A stretch of DNA of 46,905 nt from CAZMGV01 sp964621525 [NCBI: uncultured bacterium] (GTDB lineage Bacteria > JAGRBM01): assembly GCA_964621525.1 (NCBI GenBank), contig CAZUMS010000013.1, forward strand, positions 1 through 46,905. Reading direction: 5' to 3'. Both the position numbers and the translations under genes were made by a program. The notes beneath the pieces were generated by a model. That model was not told where the DNA came from and searched no databases. It saw only the letters and a program-made list of their open reading frames with translations. Within the stretch, counting starts at the first letter, position 1. Every line of letters begins with the position of its first letter. Shown here piece after piece: positions 1 through 8,157 of the stretch.

Positions 1-220
1 GTCAAATATATGTAAACAGGAAAACGGGATAAGCATCGGGAATCAGAGGGGATAAATATTTTCAGACTCTCCCCCTGGCGTCTCCACGCACCCTCTTTTC
101 GCCACCCACCCTGCTCGCTGCGCTCGCGGTCCCTCCCTGAAACAGGGAGGGACAAGCCCCTCTCCCTCTTTCAGGGAGAGGGGCGGCTTCGGAACGAAGC
201 CGGGGTGTGGGTGGCGCAGG

Positions 221-249
221 GAGGGTGCCCCGGAGGGGCGGGTGAGTCT
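221..249. repeat. 29-bp direct repeat, copy 1
   Basis: This block is identical to 381-409. It begins GAGGGTGCCCC, contains the small hairpin GCCCCGGAGGGGC and ends GGTGAGTCT. Both copies sit just 3' of a hairpin that ends in GAGGG-like bases, so the unit is probably hairpin plus conserved tail. Confidence 0.85.
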
Positions 250-380
250 GATTCCTCCCAGGTTGTGCCTTATCTGAACTCATCCCGGCGCTAATCGCGC
301 CACCCTTCTCTACCTGCGTAGAGAAGGGACCGCTTCAGTTTCCGGGGTTAGCTAGAGCCGGCCCTCTTTACGTCAGTAGA

Positions 381-409
381 GAGGGTGCCCCGGAGGGGCG
401 GGTGAGTCT
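381..409. repeat. 29-bp direct repeat, copy 2
   Basis: This is the second exact copy of the 221-249 block, directly joined to the 362-385 hairpin. The repeated tail with a different hairpin stem upstream points to a repeat family whose stems have diverged while pairing is kept. Confidence 0.85.
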
Positions 410-738
410 CTTCTGGCTGCCGGAGCGCCGGGAGAGTCTGAACGGGCTCCTCCGGTTTCCCCCTCACGTGATGTGAAGGGGTGGCGGGTCAGCCCGCCGG
501 GGGAGTTTTCGGGAGAGAGCACTCCACCGCCCTCGCGGACTCGGGCACCTCCTCACCTGACGTGAGGAGGAAAATCCCCATCCGACCCTTACAATTATAG
601 CATACCCGCGTGTTCCCCATTGGCGCGTAACCCCGCGGAATCATTAGGGACGAAAATTAATTTTGGCGCGATTTTGGAAGCCTGACGGGCTTCGGGGAAA
701 TGGAGGCGGAGTTGATCAGCCGCCGGAACGAGAAAACG

Positions 739-957
739 CTATTTCCGGCCGGTGACTTTCCGGTGATCGGCCGGACCGTGGACCTCAGGCCCCCCGAAAC
801 GGGCAGTCTTCCGGAGCCGGTCCGGAGCGAGGGAATCCAGCAACGACACCCGTCCAGAAGCACGCTTGCGGGCTTCCGCGAGCGTCGGCACGGAAGCAAC
901 CCGAACGGGTTTTTCCGTCCGTTCTACTGCTCTGGTTTTGGCCTTCTGGGTTTTCAC
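739..957 (-). CDS. Small basic protein, coupled to upstream GNAT-like gene
   Basis: This is a 72-residue protein of unknown function, rich in Lys and Arg, with the N-terminus MKTQKAKTRAVERTEKPVR. I chose the GTG start at 957 because its G is shared with the TAG stop of the preceding gene (a TAGTG overlap), which suggests translational coupling. I recognise no domain. The basic composition would fit a nucleic-acid-binding or partner protein of the GNAT-like product, but that is only inference. It could also be a chance frame. The coupling and the absence of any better gene in this interval are the reasons to report it. Confidence 0.45.
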   Translation of the reverse strand: MKTQKAKTRAVERTEKPVRVASVPTLAEARKRASGRVSLLDSLAPDRLRKTARFGGPEVHGPADHRKVTGRK

Positions 958-1472
958 TACAGTCCGGTGCTCCGCTCATAGTATTCCGTTTCTCCGGCAG
1001 CGGTTGCAAGCCGGAATCCCATACTATCGTACAAGGGGATCAGGGCGGGAGCCGGGTTCGAGAGCCGGACGTATTTGCAGCCGAGGAGAGCGGCGTACTC
1101 GTCGGCGGCCGCGAGCGCCACCGGGATCACCAGCCCTTTCATCGGATGCCCTGGGGCCGGATTGCCTTCGATGAACTCAACCGTCAGATGCCGCCGGCTC
1201 TGGGACGGTTTCCCGATAGCCAGACCACACAAGGTGTTCCCGTGCCAGATCGCGAGATCGAACCGGTCCGGAGAGTTCTGCCGGAACTGCGCCGCTATAT
1301 CCGGCCACGGCCATGCCACAGGCCGCCCGGTCCACGAATAGAATTCATGCTCGGCCTGCCTGCGGATTTCGCCGAGCCGCAGGGCTTCGGGGAATCGCCG
1401 GGATTCAGTGATCTTTCGGTAGGCGGCCAACCGGAGCACACGCGCACGGCGGTCTGCCAGATCTCGGGACAT
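957..1472 (-). CDS. GNAT-like N-acetyltransferase family protein
   Basis: The predicted protein has 171 residues. I chose the ATG at 1472 because AGGAG lies about 10 nt upstream; a GTG at 1538 would add 22 residues. The C-terminal half has a GNAT-like run: a beta strand (LTVEFIEGN), the turn PAPGHPMKG where acetyl-CoA could bind, a helix (VALAAADEYAALLG) and a final YDSMGFR segment, which is the usual 'Y-x-x-x-G-F' end of GNAT proteins. The N-terminal 50 residues are basic and helical. The substrate is unknown. The gene ends in a 1-nt overlap with a small basic gene downstream, so the two are probably made together. The family assignment is from fold-level pattern only. Confidence 0.6.
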   Translation of the reverse strand: MSRDLADRRARVLRLAAYRKITESRRFPEALRLGEIRRQAEHEFYSWTGRPVAWPWPDIAAQFRQNSPDRFDLAIWHGNTLCGLAIGKPSQSRRHLTVEFIEGNPAPGHPMKGLVIPVALAAADEYAALLGCKYVRLSNPAPALIPLYDSMGFRLATAAGETEYYERSTGL

Positions 1473-1608
1473 TCGGTTGAAACTCCTGTCTGTGGCCGCG
1501 CTTGGGCGGCGACTGACCTCCGCAGTGGCAATGCGCACTGACGATAACCCAATTTACTCCCGGCACCATATTGCGTAGCATTTTCTACTACTGACAGGAG
1601 CTGACCTT

Positions 1609-2529
1609 ATGGGCTTTGCCCACCTGACTCATATCCGGCGCGCCAATGAAATGCTCAAAGGGATCCTTAAAGGGATTGCCATTGACTACAAAATTGAGCC
1701 TGCCGAATTAGCCGCATTGACCGAGTGGCTGAGCGCTCATGTTCATCTTGTCAAGCAGCACCCATTCCGTGAAGTTGCGGCAACAATCGAACGAGTAAGG
1801 CTTGATAATATCCTGACCGAGGACGAGCACGAAGACCTGCTCGAATACTTTGCGTCCTTTGACGACGAAAATTCGTTTTTGCTGGATTGCACGACGGCTG
1901 CAACACGTCGCCTGCATGGCGTACTCCATGGCATAACATCTGACGGAATCATTACTGATCAAGAGATTCGGGATCTCATCGACTGGCTTCAGGACTATGG
2001 GAAATTCAAAGATTGCTGGCCGTTCAGCGACCTATGGGATCTGCTGAACGAGATCACTCGAGACAGACACATCGACGCCAAAGAGCGCGATGAATTACAA
2101 AAATTCTGCCAGAGCTTTTCCGAACGATATGCATGGACAGAAAAAGTCCACGACACTACCAGCAACCAGCATACTATTAACAATGCTCCAGTTGTCTATA
2201 CGCTCAATGGTATCTGCGATGCGACAACTCCAGTAACAGTTCATTCAAAGACCTTTTGCTTTACAGGCCACGCGAGAAGCGGGAAACGAGATGACCTGGA
2301 AAAACTCACGGCAAAGCACGGTGGCATAATTTTGAAACGAGTCACTAAATCACTCGACTATCTGGTCATTGGCGCATTGAGTTCACCCTGTTGGGCTTAT
2401 TCTACATATGGCAGAAAGATCGAGCAGGTTCTCAAAGAACGACCATCTGGACTCAAGACGCAAATCATTCACGAGGACCGCTTTCTTCATGCAACTTGCT
2501 CTTTGACTCCCCCTTCTCCGGTCCGCTAG
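1609..2529 (+). CDS. BRCT-domain protein with duplicated helical N-terminus
   Basis: The 306-residue protein ends in a BRCT domain of the DNA-ligase type (about residues 215-300): KTFCFTGHARSGKRDDLEKL, then a GG turn, then VTKSLDYLVIG. BRCT domains bind phosphopeptides or DNA ends. The N-terminal part holds two similar helical repeats, about residues 17-88 (LKGILKGIAIDYKIEPAEL) and 105-175 (LHGVLHGITSDGIITDQEI), suggesting an internal duplication resembling TerB-like tandem helices. The start has AGGAG 8 nt upstream. Base composition and codon use are clearly more AT-rich than the neighbours, which suggests recent transfer. It stands alone, and its partner, possibly a DNA repair or defence function, is unknown. 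Confidence 0.8.
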   Translation: MGFAHLTHIRRANEMLKGILKGIAIDYKIEPAELAALTEWLSAHVHLVKQHPFREVAATIERVRLDNILTEDEHEDLLEYFASFDDENSFLLDCTTAATRRLHGVLHGITSDGIITDQEIRDLIDWLQDYGKFKDCWPFSDLWDLLNEITRDRHIDAKERDELQKFCQSFSERYAWTEKVHDTTSNQHTINNAPVVYTLNGICDATTPVTVHSKTFCFTGHARSGKRDDLEKLTAKHGGIILKRVTKSLDYLVIGALSSPCWAYSTYGRKIEQVLKERPSGLKTQIIHEDRFLHATCSLTPPSPVR

Positions 2530-2635
2530 GGCTCACCGCTGGCGGGTCCTTCGGGGTCCTGCCAGGGGCCCACAGGACCGGCGGAATCTCCTGTAGTTCC
2601 AGCCGGTTACGGGGCCTCTTCTAAACCTGACCGAA

Positions 2636-2650
2636 TCTGCTATATTTAGC
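2636..2650 (+). promoter_or_regulatory. Possible -10 region for cysC
   Basis: TATATT at 2641-2646 lies about 48 nt upstream of the cysC ATG, in the most AT-rich patch of this gap. No good -35 is visible, only TTCTAA at about 2619. This is a weak call based on position and hexamer similarity alone. Confidence 0.3.
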
Positions 2651-2693
2651 CGTGCGTTCCGTTCCATACGGACCGGCGGAGGCCGCCCCCCAT

Positions 2694-3230
2694 ATGTCGC
2701 AACAGGGTTTCACCATCTGGCTCACCGGGCTCTCGGGCGCGGGCAAGTCCACCATCACGGAGAAGATCGTCGCCGAGCTGAAAGGCCGCCGGGGCCTCAG
2801 GCTCGAAGTCCTGGACGGCGACGTGGTGCGGACGCACCTGTCCAAGGGGCTCACCTTCTCGCGCGAGGACCGCGACACGAACATCCTGCGCATCGGCTGG
2901 GTGTGCGAACTCCTGACCCGCAACGGCGTGATCGCCGTCGTCGCCGCCATCAGCCCCTACCGGGCCGTGCGCGAAGAGGTCCGCCGCAGCATCGGGCCGG
3001 GAAAATTCGTGGAGGTGTACGTGGCCGCACCGCTGGAGGCGTGCGAGGCCCGCGACGTGAAGGGGCTCTATAAAAAGGCCCGCGCCGGGGAGATCCCCGC
3101 CTTCACGGGCGTCTCGGACCCGTACGAGCCGCCGTCGAACCCCGAGGTCGTCTGCGAAACCCACAAGGAGTCCGTGGACGAGAGCGCCGCGAAGGTGATC
3201 CGGAAACTGAAGGAGATGGGGCTGGTGTGA
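2694..3230 (+). CDS. cysC: Adenylylsulfate kinase (APS kinase)
   Basis: CysC phosphorylates adenosine 5'-phosphosulfate with ATP to give PAPS in the cytoplasm. The 178-residue protein has the Walker A motif GLSGAGKS at residues 12-19, the family segment [20 protein letters not shown], the ISPYR segment and the C-terminal [11 protein letters not shown] segment, and its length fits the family. I chose the ATG at 2694, with GGAGG about 11 nt upstream; a GTG at 2652 in frame is less likely. The next gene, 36 nt downstream, encodes an AprA-like flavoprotein, so an enzyme that makes PAPS sits in an operon with a candidate sulfonucleotide reductase. That context suggests PAPS may be the substrate of the reductase. 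Confidence 0.95.
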   Translation: MSQQGFTIWLTGLSGAGKSTITEKIVAELKGRRGLRLEVLDGDVVRTHLSKGLTFSREDRDTNILRIGWVCELLTRNGVIAVVAAISPYRAVREEVRRSIGPGKFVEVYVAAPLEACEARDVKGLYKKARAGEIPAFTGVSDPYEPPSNPEVVCETHKESVDESAAKVIRKLKEMGLV

Positions 3231-3266
3231 GGGAAATCGTCTAGGATCAGGCCCGTAACCTTAACT

Positions 3267-4982
3267 ATGTCGTTCGACCCCACCATCCAGGATCTCGAAG
3301 CGGACCTCCTCGTCGTCGGGGGCGGCGCGGCCGGCGCCATGGCGGCGGTCCATGCGCGCGACCTGAACCCCGGTCTCAACGTCGTCCTCATCGAGAAGGC
3401 GAACGTGATCCGCTCCGGCTGCCTGTGCGCCGGGATCAGCTCCATCAACGCCTTCGTGAACAAGGGGGAGACGCCCGAGTCGTTCACCGACTGGGTGGCG
3501 CAGGACAACTTCGGCGTGATCCGCGAGGACCTCGTGCTCTCCCTCGCCCGGCGGCTGGAAGAAGCGGTGAAAAAGGTCGAGGGCTGGGGCCTCCCCGTGC
3601 TCAAGGACGAGCGCGGCGATTACGTCCCCCGGGGGCGCGCCTCCATCAAGATCCGGGGCGAGCGGATCAAGCCGATCATGGCCCGCGCGCTCGGCGCGTC
3701 GGGCACGCGGGTGCTGAACCGGGTCGTCGCCACGAACTTCTGGTACGTGAACGGCCGCGTGCACGGCGTCCTCGGCTTCAACGTGCGGACGGGGGCGTTC
3801 GTGCGCGTGCGGGCGCCCTGGACGATCATCGCCACGGGCGGCTGCGCCGGCCTGTATCAGAACGTGAACGGGGGCCTCGCCCGCCACAAGGTGTGGTACT
3901 CGCCGTTCAACACCGGGGCGGGGCTCGCCATGGGCCTGCGCATCGGCGCGGAGATGACCTCGTTCGAGATGCGGTTCATCGCGCTCCGCGTCCGGGATTT
4001 CATGTCCCCCACGGGCGTGCTGGCGCAGGGGTTCAGGTGCCCGCAGGTGAACGCCCTCGGGGAGGACTACCTCGAGAAATACTATTCCGCCTGGGGCGGC
4101 CGGAAGATGTCCACCGCCCACCGGCTGCTCGCCACGGTCATGGAAGAAAAGGCCGGGCGCGGGCCGTGCTACCTCGACACCAGCCACCTCACCGAGGCGG
4201 ACATGGTGAAGATCAAGACGAGCTATCTCGACATGTCGCCGTCGATTCTCCTCATGTGGGGGGACAGCCGCATCGACCCGCGCTCGAATCCGGTCCGTAT
4301 CTGCGGGTCGGAGCCCTACGTGCAGGGCGGTCACGGGATGTCGGGCTACTGGATCGACGGCAAACGCCGGACGACGGTGCCGGGGCTCTACGCCGTGGGC
4401 GACGTGGCGGGCGGCGCGCCGAAGAAATACGCCTCGGGCGGCTGGGCCGAGGCGATGATCGCGGTGGAGGACATCCTTTCGAGGACGCCCGAGAAGCCGG
4501 CGGCCCGGAGCGACCTGATCGAGGCGGCGGACGTGGAGCAGCGGCGGGTGTTCGAGCCCCACGGCCGGGCGGTGACGTACCGGGGGCCCGCGAGCGGCGA
4601 CTACACGCCCGAAGAAGTCGAGGGACGCCTCCAGAAGCTGATGGACGAGCACGCGGGCGGGATGTCGCAGGACTACGAGCTGCGCGGCGACAGGCTGGAC
4701 TACGCCCGAAGGGCGCTCAGGAAACTCGAAGGCGGCCTCTCCCGCATGGTCGCCCGCGACCTGCACGAGCTGATGCTCGCGCACGAGGTGACGGACCGCG
4801 TGATGGTGGCGAGGGCGCTGGTGGAGCACCTCGACTACCGGAAGGAAACGCGCTGGCCCTGCTACCAGACGCGGCTCGACTACCCGGAGCGGGACGACCG
4901 GAACTGGAAGCTGTTCGTGAACACCGTCTACGATCCGAAGTCCGGCGACGTCCGCGCCCTCACCCGGCCGCTGAAGGGCTGA
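3267..4982 (+). CDS. AprA-like sulfonucleotide reductase flavoprotein subunit
   Basis: The 571-residue FAD protein belongs to the fumarate reductase/AprA superfamily. The dinucleotide-binding GGGAAG is at residues 18-23, and VPGLYAVGDVAGGAPKKYAS forms the second FAD contact. Residues matching the AprA active site are visible: FEMRFI with Arg236 and GGHGMSGYWIDG with His356. It is shorter than dissimilatory AprA, and the segment between that His motif and the GLYAVGD motif is reduced to a few residues. cysC lies upstream and an AprB-like ferredoxin 17 nt downstream. No sat, qmo or dsr genes are seen, so the role is probably assimilatory. Known family: the Methanothermococcus PAPS reductase is an AprAB-like enzyme that uses PAPS. 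Whether this one uses APS or PAPS is inference. Confidence 0.85.
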   Translation: MSFDPTIQDLEADLLVVGGGAAGAMAAVHARDLNPGLNVVLIEKANVIRSGCLCAGISSINAFVNKGETPESFTDWVAQDNFGVIREDLVLSLARRLEEAVKKVEGWGLPVLKDERGDYVPRGRASIKIRGERIKPIMARALGASGTRVLNRVVATNFWYVNGRVHGVLGFNVRTGAFVRVRAPWTIIATGGCAGLYQNVNGGLARHKVWYSPFNTGAGLAMGLRIGAEMTSFEMRFIALRVRDFMSPTGVLAQGFRCPQVNALGEDYLEKYYSAWGGRKMSTAHRLLATVMEEKAGRGPCYLDTSHLTEADMVKIKTSYLDMSPSILLMWGDSRIDPRSNPVRICGSEPYVQGGHGMSGYWIDGKRRTTVPGLYAVGDVAGGAPKKYASGGWAEAMIAVEDILSRTPEKPAARSDLIEAADVEQRRVFEPHGRAVTYRGPASGDYTPEEVEGRLQKLMDEHAGGMSQDYELRGDRLDYARRALRKLEGGLSRMVARDLHELMLAHEVTDRVMVARALVEHLDYRKETRWPCYQTRLDYPERDDRNWKLFVNTVYDPKSGDVRALTRPLKG

Positions 4983-4999
4983 AGGATCAAAGGGATTCC

Positions 5000-5410
5000 G
5001 TGAGCATCTTCATCGACGAGAACATCTGCAACGGCTGCGGCAAGGCGGAGGAGGCCATGTGCGTCATGGTCTGTCCGGGCGACCTCCTGTTCATGAAGCC
5101 GGAGAAAAAGGCGGCGATCCTGGAACGGCTCCCCGACTGCTGGGACTGCGCCGCCTGCGTGAAGCACTGCCCGGTGGGGGCGATCGACCTCAAGCTGCCG
5201 CTCGAGATCTCCGACGAGGGGATGTCGCTCCGGGCGAAGGTGCTCCAGACGCGCACGCGCTGGACGCTCCAGCGCGCGGACGGCCGGGACGAGATCCTGG
5301 ACATCCCGATCGCCGACACCCGCGACGCGAGCCTCGAGATCCGCGACCACGAGGAGCCCCCCGCCCGCCCGCCCCGGCCCGTGGACCCCAACACCGCCGG
5401 CGGAATCTGA
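5000..5410 (+). CDS. AprB-like 4Fe-4S ferredoxin subunit
   Basis: The 136-residue protein starts at GTG 5000, just after AAAGGGA. It carries two [4Fe-4S] clusters' worth of cysteines: CNGCGKAEEAMCVMVCP (first set) and CWDCAACVKHCPVGAIDL (second set), which matches the beta subunit of adenylylsulfate reductase. The stretch between the first two Cys pairs is extended, as is typical of AprB. The tail after residue 75 is rich in beta-like sequence and ends in a Pro-rich segment, where AprB normally wraps around the alpha subunit. It would feed electrons to the flavin of the AprA-like subunit. The physiological donor is not encoded here. Confidence 0.88.
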   Translation: MSIFIDENICNGCGKAEEAMCVMVCPGDLLFMKPEKKAAILERLPDCWDCAACVKHCPVGAIDLKLPLEISDEGMSLRAKVLQTRTRWTLQRADGRDEILDIPIADTRDASLEIRDHEEPPARPPRPVDPNTAGGI

Positions 5411-5440
5411 CGGGCGGCGCAACTCTCGCCGCCGCGCGTA

Positions 5441-5469
5441 TTGACAGAGCGCCCCGTCATCTCTAAATA
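5441..5469 (+). promoter_or_regulatory. Sigma-70-type promoter for tRNA-Gln
   Basis: A perfect -35 TTGACA (5441-5446) is followed after 17 nt by TAAATA (5464-5469). The tRNA begins about 38 nt after the -10, so this is well placed to drive it. The -10 is imperfect. Confidence 0.65.
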
Positions 5470-5506
5470 CTGCCCCCTAACGGGCGGCCTGCCGCCCCTC
5501 CTCCGT

Positions 5507-5580
5507 TCCCGATTCGTCTAATGGTAGGACAGCAGACTCTGACTCTGCTTGTGGTGGTTCGAATCCATCATCGGGAACCA
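5507..5580 (+). tRNA. tRNA-Gln(CTG)
   Basis: The 74-nt cloverleaf folds fully. The acceptor stem is TCCCGAT/ATCGGGA. The anticodon stem is GCAGA/TCTGC with loop CTCTGAC, giving anticodon CTG, which reads CAG (Gln). The T arm is GGTGG/CCATC with loop TTCGAAT, and discriminator A and an encoded CCA follow. Its 3' 44 nt are repeated at 8799-8842, so it is a probable integration site. Confidence 0.97.
5537..5580 (+). repeat. attL-like 44-bp repeat (3' part of tRNA-Gln)
   Basis: This segment, from the anticodon loop through CCA, is identical to 8799-8842. Identity starts in the anticodon loop and stops exactly at the CCA end. That is the pattern left by tyrosine-recombinase integration into a tRNA gene. 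Confidence 0.85.
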
Positions 5581-5726
5581 GCTCTTTTCCTGAATCACTC
5601 CCGATAGTTACCGGTTGGCGATCCGTCAGGGACGGCAGCGGCGCCAGGCTTCGCGGTTGCATCTATTTAATATATAAAATAATACTCCTCGTCCGGGCGT
5701 TGCCCGCATTCGCCACGGGGATAGTC

Positions 5727-6545
5727 ATGAAACAGCTCAAAGGCCGTGTCGCCGCCGTCACCGGAGCCGGCAGCGGAATCGGACGGGCGACAGCCCTCGA
5801 ACTGGCACGGGCCGGCTGCCACCTCGCGCTGGCGGACATCAGCGAGGAAGGCCTCGTGGAAACGGAGCGCGAGCTGCGCAGTCCGGGAGTCCGGGTCACC
5901 CGCCATGTAGTTGACGTTTCGGACCGCAGGCTCATGGAAGCCTTTGCCGCCAGCGCCGCCGAAGCGCACGGCACCGTGAATATCGTCGTCAATAATGCGG
6001 GCGTGACGCTCACGGCCCCGTTCGAGCAGCAGTCGATGGAGGATTTCGAATGGCTCGTCGGCATCAATTTCTGGGGCGTCGTCTATGGCTGCAGGTTCTT
6101 CCTGCCCTACCTGAAACAGGCCGGTGAAGGGCACATCGTGAACGTCTCCAGCATTCTCGGCCTGATCGGCGTGCCGACCCAGTCCTCCTACGTGGCGACG
6201 AAGTTTGCCGTCAGGGGATTCAGCGAATCGCTAAGGGCGGAGCTGGCCGGATCGAATATCGGCGTGACGGTCGTTCATCCGGGACTCATCCGGACCAACA
6301 TCATCCGCAACACCCGTTTCACGTCCGCCTCCAGCACCATCAGCAAGGACCGGGCGCAGAAACTGTTCGACCGGCAGGCGCTCCCGCCCTCGGCAGTCGC
6401 CGCCGCCATCACCCGGGCGATCCGCCGGAACGAGGCCCGCGTTCTGGTCGCCCGCGAGACTTTCGTCACCGACTACCTGAAACGGTTGTCCCCGGTCTGG
6501 ACCAGCGAACTGTTCCAGCGGGTCTACAGCCGCTTTCTGGATTGA
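5727..6545 (+). CDS. Short-chain dehydrogenase/reductase (SDR)
   Basis: This 272-residue classical SDR has the NAD(P) motif TGAGSGIG at residues 12-19, NNAG at 89-92, Asn114, and the catalytic Ser142, Tyr155 and Lys159 in NVSSILG and SSYVATK. These are the complete set for an oxidoreductase acting on alcohol or carbonyl groups. The Asp36-like residue in ADIS at the end of beta-2 favours NAD(H). I chose the ATG at 5727, after a GGGG run, over a TTG at 5700. The overall pattern resembles SadH-like SDRs of actinobacteria. Its neighbour is a carotenoid-cleavage oxygenase, whose aldehyde product an SDR could oxidise or reduce; that link is inference. Confidence 0.9.
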   Translation: MKQLKGRVAAVTGAGSGIGRATALELARAGCHLALADISEEGLVETERELRSPGVRVTRHVVDVSDRRLMEAFAASAAEAHGTVNIVVNNAGVTLTAPFEQQSMEDFEWLVGINFWGVVYGCRFFLPYLKQAGEGHIVNVSSILGLIGVPTQSSYVATKFAVRGFSESLRAELAGSNIGVTVVHPGLIRTNIIRNTRFTSASSTISKDRAQKLFDRQALPPSAVAAAITRAIRRNEARVLVARETFVTDYLKRLSPVWTSELFQRVYSRFLD

Positions 6546-6615
6546 ACTGCGCGGCAGGGAACCGCCCGCGACCGGACGATTCGCTAAGGACCGCACCCGA
6601 AAGGAAACCCCGCCC

Positions 6616-8091
6616 ATGACCGCCACCGCCGAAGACCGTTCGCTTCTCCGGAACTCCTGGGACGCCGCCCTCACCGTCTCGCCGGGCAATCTCGACCTCG
6701 AGGTCCCCGCGTCGAAGGTGTCGGGCGTGCTTCCCAAAGCCCTCCGGGGGGGCCGGTTCCTGTCGAACGGTCCCGGCTGGACACGGATCGGGGGCCGCAC
6801 GGCGCACCCCTTCGACGGCCACGGCTATGTCCGCGCGTTCGAATTCACGGAGAGCGGCGGCGTAAAGCTGCGGGCCCGGTTCGTCGGTACGAGCGTGTAC
6901 CGCGAGGAGGCGAAGGCCGGACACCTCACGCGGCGGGGCCTCGGCACCAACCGGGACGGCGGCCTGCTGGGGAACCTCGGGATCGGGAAGCCCCGGAACG
7001 TGGCGAACACGACGGTGATCCGCTGGGGCGACCGGCTCATTGCCGGCTGGGAAGGCGGCGTGCCGCACGCCCTGGACGCCGAATCGCTGGAGACCATCGG
7101 CCCGGAGACCTTCGGCGGTGCGATCGCCCGCCAGGTGACGCTCGCGCACATGCATCCGGACGCAGCCCTGGGGCGGCTGATCCTCTGCTCTCCGGACGGA
7201 TTCCGGAAACCGAAGGTGACGTTCCGGGAACTGGGCTCCGGTGGCGGAACCGTCTCGGAACGGACCGCGCAGTTCCAACATCCGCTGGTCATCCACGATT
7301 TCGCCTTCACCGAGAACTGGTACGTCCTGGCGGGTAACCCCGCCCGCATCCGGCCGGACGGCCTTGTCCGCATGCTCGCGGGAATGGGCACGCTGATCGG
7401 CGCGGTCGAATGGGATCTGGAACAGGAACCGGCCCTGTACCTGATCCCCCGGAACAGCGGCGGCCCCGTGCGCCGGATCCGCCTCCCCGGCCCTTCCTAC
7501 GTCGTCCACTTCGGCAACGCCTTCGAGCGCGACGGGACGGTGGTCGTCGACGCCTGCGTCTTCTCGTACTTCGAGTTCGGACAGGAGTTCGGCTTCCAGG
7601 GTCCTCACAAGCCGTTCGACCCGTTCCATCCCCTGTCCCGGCGGCCCCAGCTCCTCCACCGGATCACCGCCGATCCCGGGCGCGGGACGTCATCCTGGCA
7701 CCGGCTGGCGGACTTCGGCGCCGATTTCCCGAGGGTCGATTCCCGGAAAGAAGGCCGGGATGTTCCGGCGGTCTTCGCGGCCGCCCGGGCCGACCCCGCG
7801 CTCGCCGACCCGTTCGACAGCATCTTCCGTGTGGACCTGCGCGATCTGGACCGCCCGCCGGATCTCTGGACTGCGCCGCCGGGATCCTTCGCCGGCGAAC
7901 CCGTGTTTGCCCCGGATCCGGACCGGGAAGAGCACGGCTATGTAATCGCGGTCATATCGGACGGCGCCGCCCGCGAATCCACCCTCGCCGTCTTCGACTC
8001 GAAGAGCCTTTCGAAGGGCCCGGTTTCCTCGCTGAAGCTCCCGCTGCTCCCCATCGCCTTCCACGGCGACTGGGATGCACGGAGGGCGTGA
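6616..8091 (+). CDS. Carotenoid/stilbene-cleaving dioxygenase (RPE65 family)
   Basis: This 491-residue member of the carotenoid oxygenase family uses Fe(II) and O2 to split a conjugated double bond into aldehydes. The four iron-binding histidines of the seven-bladed propeller are all present: His178 (LAHMHPD), His227 (VIHDFAFTENW), His298 (YVVHFGNAFE) and His483 at the C-terminus (AFHGDW). The N-terminal FLSNGPGW and HPFDGHGYV motifs are typical. No signal peptide is seen. It follows the SDR by 70 nt in the same direction, so the two are probably co-transcribed. The substrate cannot be read from sequence; an apocarotenoid or a lignostilbene are both possible. No carotenoid biosynthesis genes are in the window. 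Confidence 0.93.
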   Translation: MTATAEDRSLLRNSWDAALTVSPGNLDLEVPASKVSGVLPKALRGGRFLSNGPGWTRIGGRTAHPFDGHGYVRAFEFTESGGVKLRARFVGTSVYREEAKAGHLTRRGLGTNRDGGLLGNLGIGKPRNVANTTVIRWGDRLIAGWEGGVPHALDAESLETIGPETFGGAIARQVTLAHMHPDAALGRLILCSPDGFRKPKVTFRELGSGGGTVSERTAQFQHPLVIHDFAFTENWYVLAGNPARIRPDGLVRMLAGMGTLIGAVEWDLEQEPALYLIPRNSGGPVRRIRLPGPSYVVHFGNAFERDGTVVVDACVFSYFEFGQEFGFQGPHKPFDPFHPLSRRPQLLHRITADPGRGTSSWHRLADFGADFPRVDSRKEGRDVPAVFAAARADPALADPFDSIFRVDLRDLDRPPDLWTAPPGSFAGEPVFAPDPDREEHGYVIAVISDGAARESTLAVFDSKSLSKGPVSSLKLPLLPIAFHGDWDARRA

Positions 8092-8157
8092 AGCGGGCCG
8101 CCCCCGGACTCCCGCCCCGTCCGGCGCGGTTTTGCGATGGCAGGCCGAAAAAAGGAA

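Larger units (their letters stand above)
1..738. repeat. Gene-poor segment with cluster of GC-rich hairpins
   Basis: I see no convincing gene here; the short reading frames are disrupted by inverted repeats. Perfect or near-perfect hairpins lie at 130-152 (10-bp stem, AAA loop), 157-183 (11-bp stem), 184-202 (8-bp stem), 303-328 (11-bp stem, CTGC loop), 362-385 (one mismatch), 459-480 (bulged), 483-498 and 548-570 (9-bp stem). Several arms start with CCCT or CCTC, but their inner sequences differ, so they resemble a family of dispersed palindromic elements rather than terminators; none has a T-run. From 571 to 738 I see nothing beyond ordinary sequence, apart from an AT-rich patch near 590-660. 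Confidence 0.7.

Noticed and set aside
130-570. Series of transcription terminators
   Set aside because: The hairpins lack T-runs and are too many in a region without genes; a repeat family is a better reading.
3261-4829. Long antisense reading frame (about 520 codons) opposite the AprA-like gene
   Set aside because: The protein is a low-complexity His/Arg/Ala sequence produced by the GC-rich third positions of the real gene. It has no RBS and no domain.
3267-5410. Dissimilatory sulfate reduction
   Set aside because: No sat, qmo or dsr genes are present, the alpha subunit is short, and the partner gene is APS kinase. The assimilatory reading is better.
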